Virus record (IMG/VR): IMGVR_UViG_3300031977_002259
Location: 1 to 43,843 of that record
Length of the DNA: 43,843 bases
From: a virus
Direction: 5' to 3' (one strand)
Shown: piece after piece, positions 43,771-43,843 of the stretch
Numbering within the stretch: position 1 is the first letter of the stretch
How the letters are laid out: every line of letters begins with the position of its first letter
Notes under the pieces: generated by a model
Seen by the model: the letters and a program-made list of their open reading frames with translations, nothing else
The model's database searches: none
Told to the model about the DNA's origin: nothing
Position numbers and translations under genes: made by a program

Positions 43771-43843
43771 TTGGTTTAGGGCTTTCTGTATATAAAAGTA
43801 AAATTAGCTCTACTGGAGGTGGAGGTGGATCGTCGTACACTCC
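43767..43843 (+). CDS. Second tail-fibre gene, 3' end missing
   Basis: Begins with an ATGA overlap at 43767. The visible 25 residues (MIGLGLSVYKSKISSTGGGG, then GSSYT) nearly repeat the N terminus of the fibre at 41621. It runs off the right edge. It is probably another fibre with the same virion-attachment module and a different distal part. Confidence 0.75.
   Translation, partial: MIGLGLSVYKSKISSTGGGGGSSYT

Noticed and set aside
1-43843. CRISPR array, integrase, transposase or diversity-generating retroelement
   Set aside because: Searched by eye for direct repeat-spacer patterns, tyrosine or serine recombinase motifs and reverse transcriptase motifs near the fibre genes; none seen.

Overview
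The window reads as part of the genome of a lytic tailed dsDNA bacteriophage whose host is probably a member of Bacteroidota. The host inference rests on three things seen in the sequence: promoters of the Bacteroidota type (a TAnnTTTG -7 box, several with a TTTG -33 box 20-21 bp upstream), a general absence of Shine-Dalgarno sequences, and a replication protein with a BT4734/VirE_N-like primase region, a family common in that phylum and its phages. No integrase, CRISPR array, reverse transcriptase or insertion sequence was found. No major capsid or tail-tube gene is visible. Both window ends cut through genes, so the capsid part of the genome probably lies outside the window.

Layout. (1) Left plus-strand arm, 2-8161: the end of a very large polyvalent virion protein, a holin-like protein, a small protein and a 981-aa polyvalent protein, closed by a perfect hairpin terminator at 8162-8185. 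(2) Minus-strand early/middle arm, 24081 down to 8271. The distal part (8271-16041) is the DNA metabolism module: class II ribonucleotide reductase, two PD-(D/E)XK-type nucleases, a primase-helicase, a DUF1599-like protein, an SSB-like protein, a RecE-like exonuclease and a probable annealing protein. The proximal part (16-24 kb) is a tightly packed run of about 25 small, mostly unrecognised genes that looks GC-richer than the rest. It is punctuated by four strong promoters, two clear tRNA genes (Arg-TCT and Ile2-CAT), a tRNA-like element and a tandem pair of covarying RNA hairpins. (3) A roughly 640-bp divergent region at 24082-24722, dense in inverted repeats, candidate control region or replication origin. 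(4) Right plus-strand late arm, 24723 to the end: polyvalent proteins carrying lysozyme-like, metallopeptidase-like and DUF6973-like modules, an M15 endolysin, fibre-like proteins, membrane proteins, a GroES-like co-chaperonin, a MazG-like protein, an HNH-like protein, terminase large subunit, portal, and a tail-fibre gene cluster with duplicated modules.

How the parts may work together. The minus arm supplies nucleotides (RNR), replication and recombination proteins, and presumably host-takeover proteins encoded by the small genes. The plus arms encode packaging, virion, lysis and host-recognition functions. Several large virion-type proteins are built from different modules joined or ended by a recurring glycine-lysine motif (GG[KR][VI]xKY...). 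This shared tag or linker is the most distinctive unexplained feature of the window. Other unexplained features are the structured RNAs, a repeated A/C-rich leader before many early start codons, and late promoters that almost touch their start codons.
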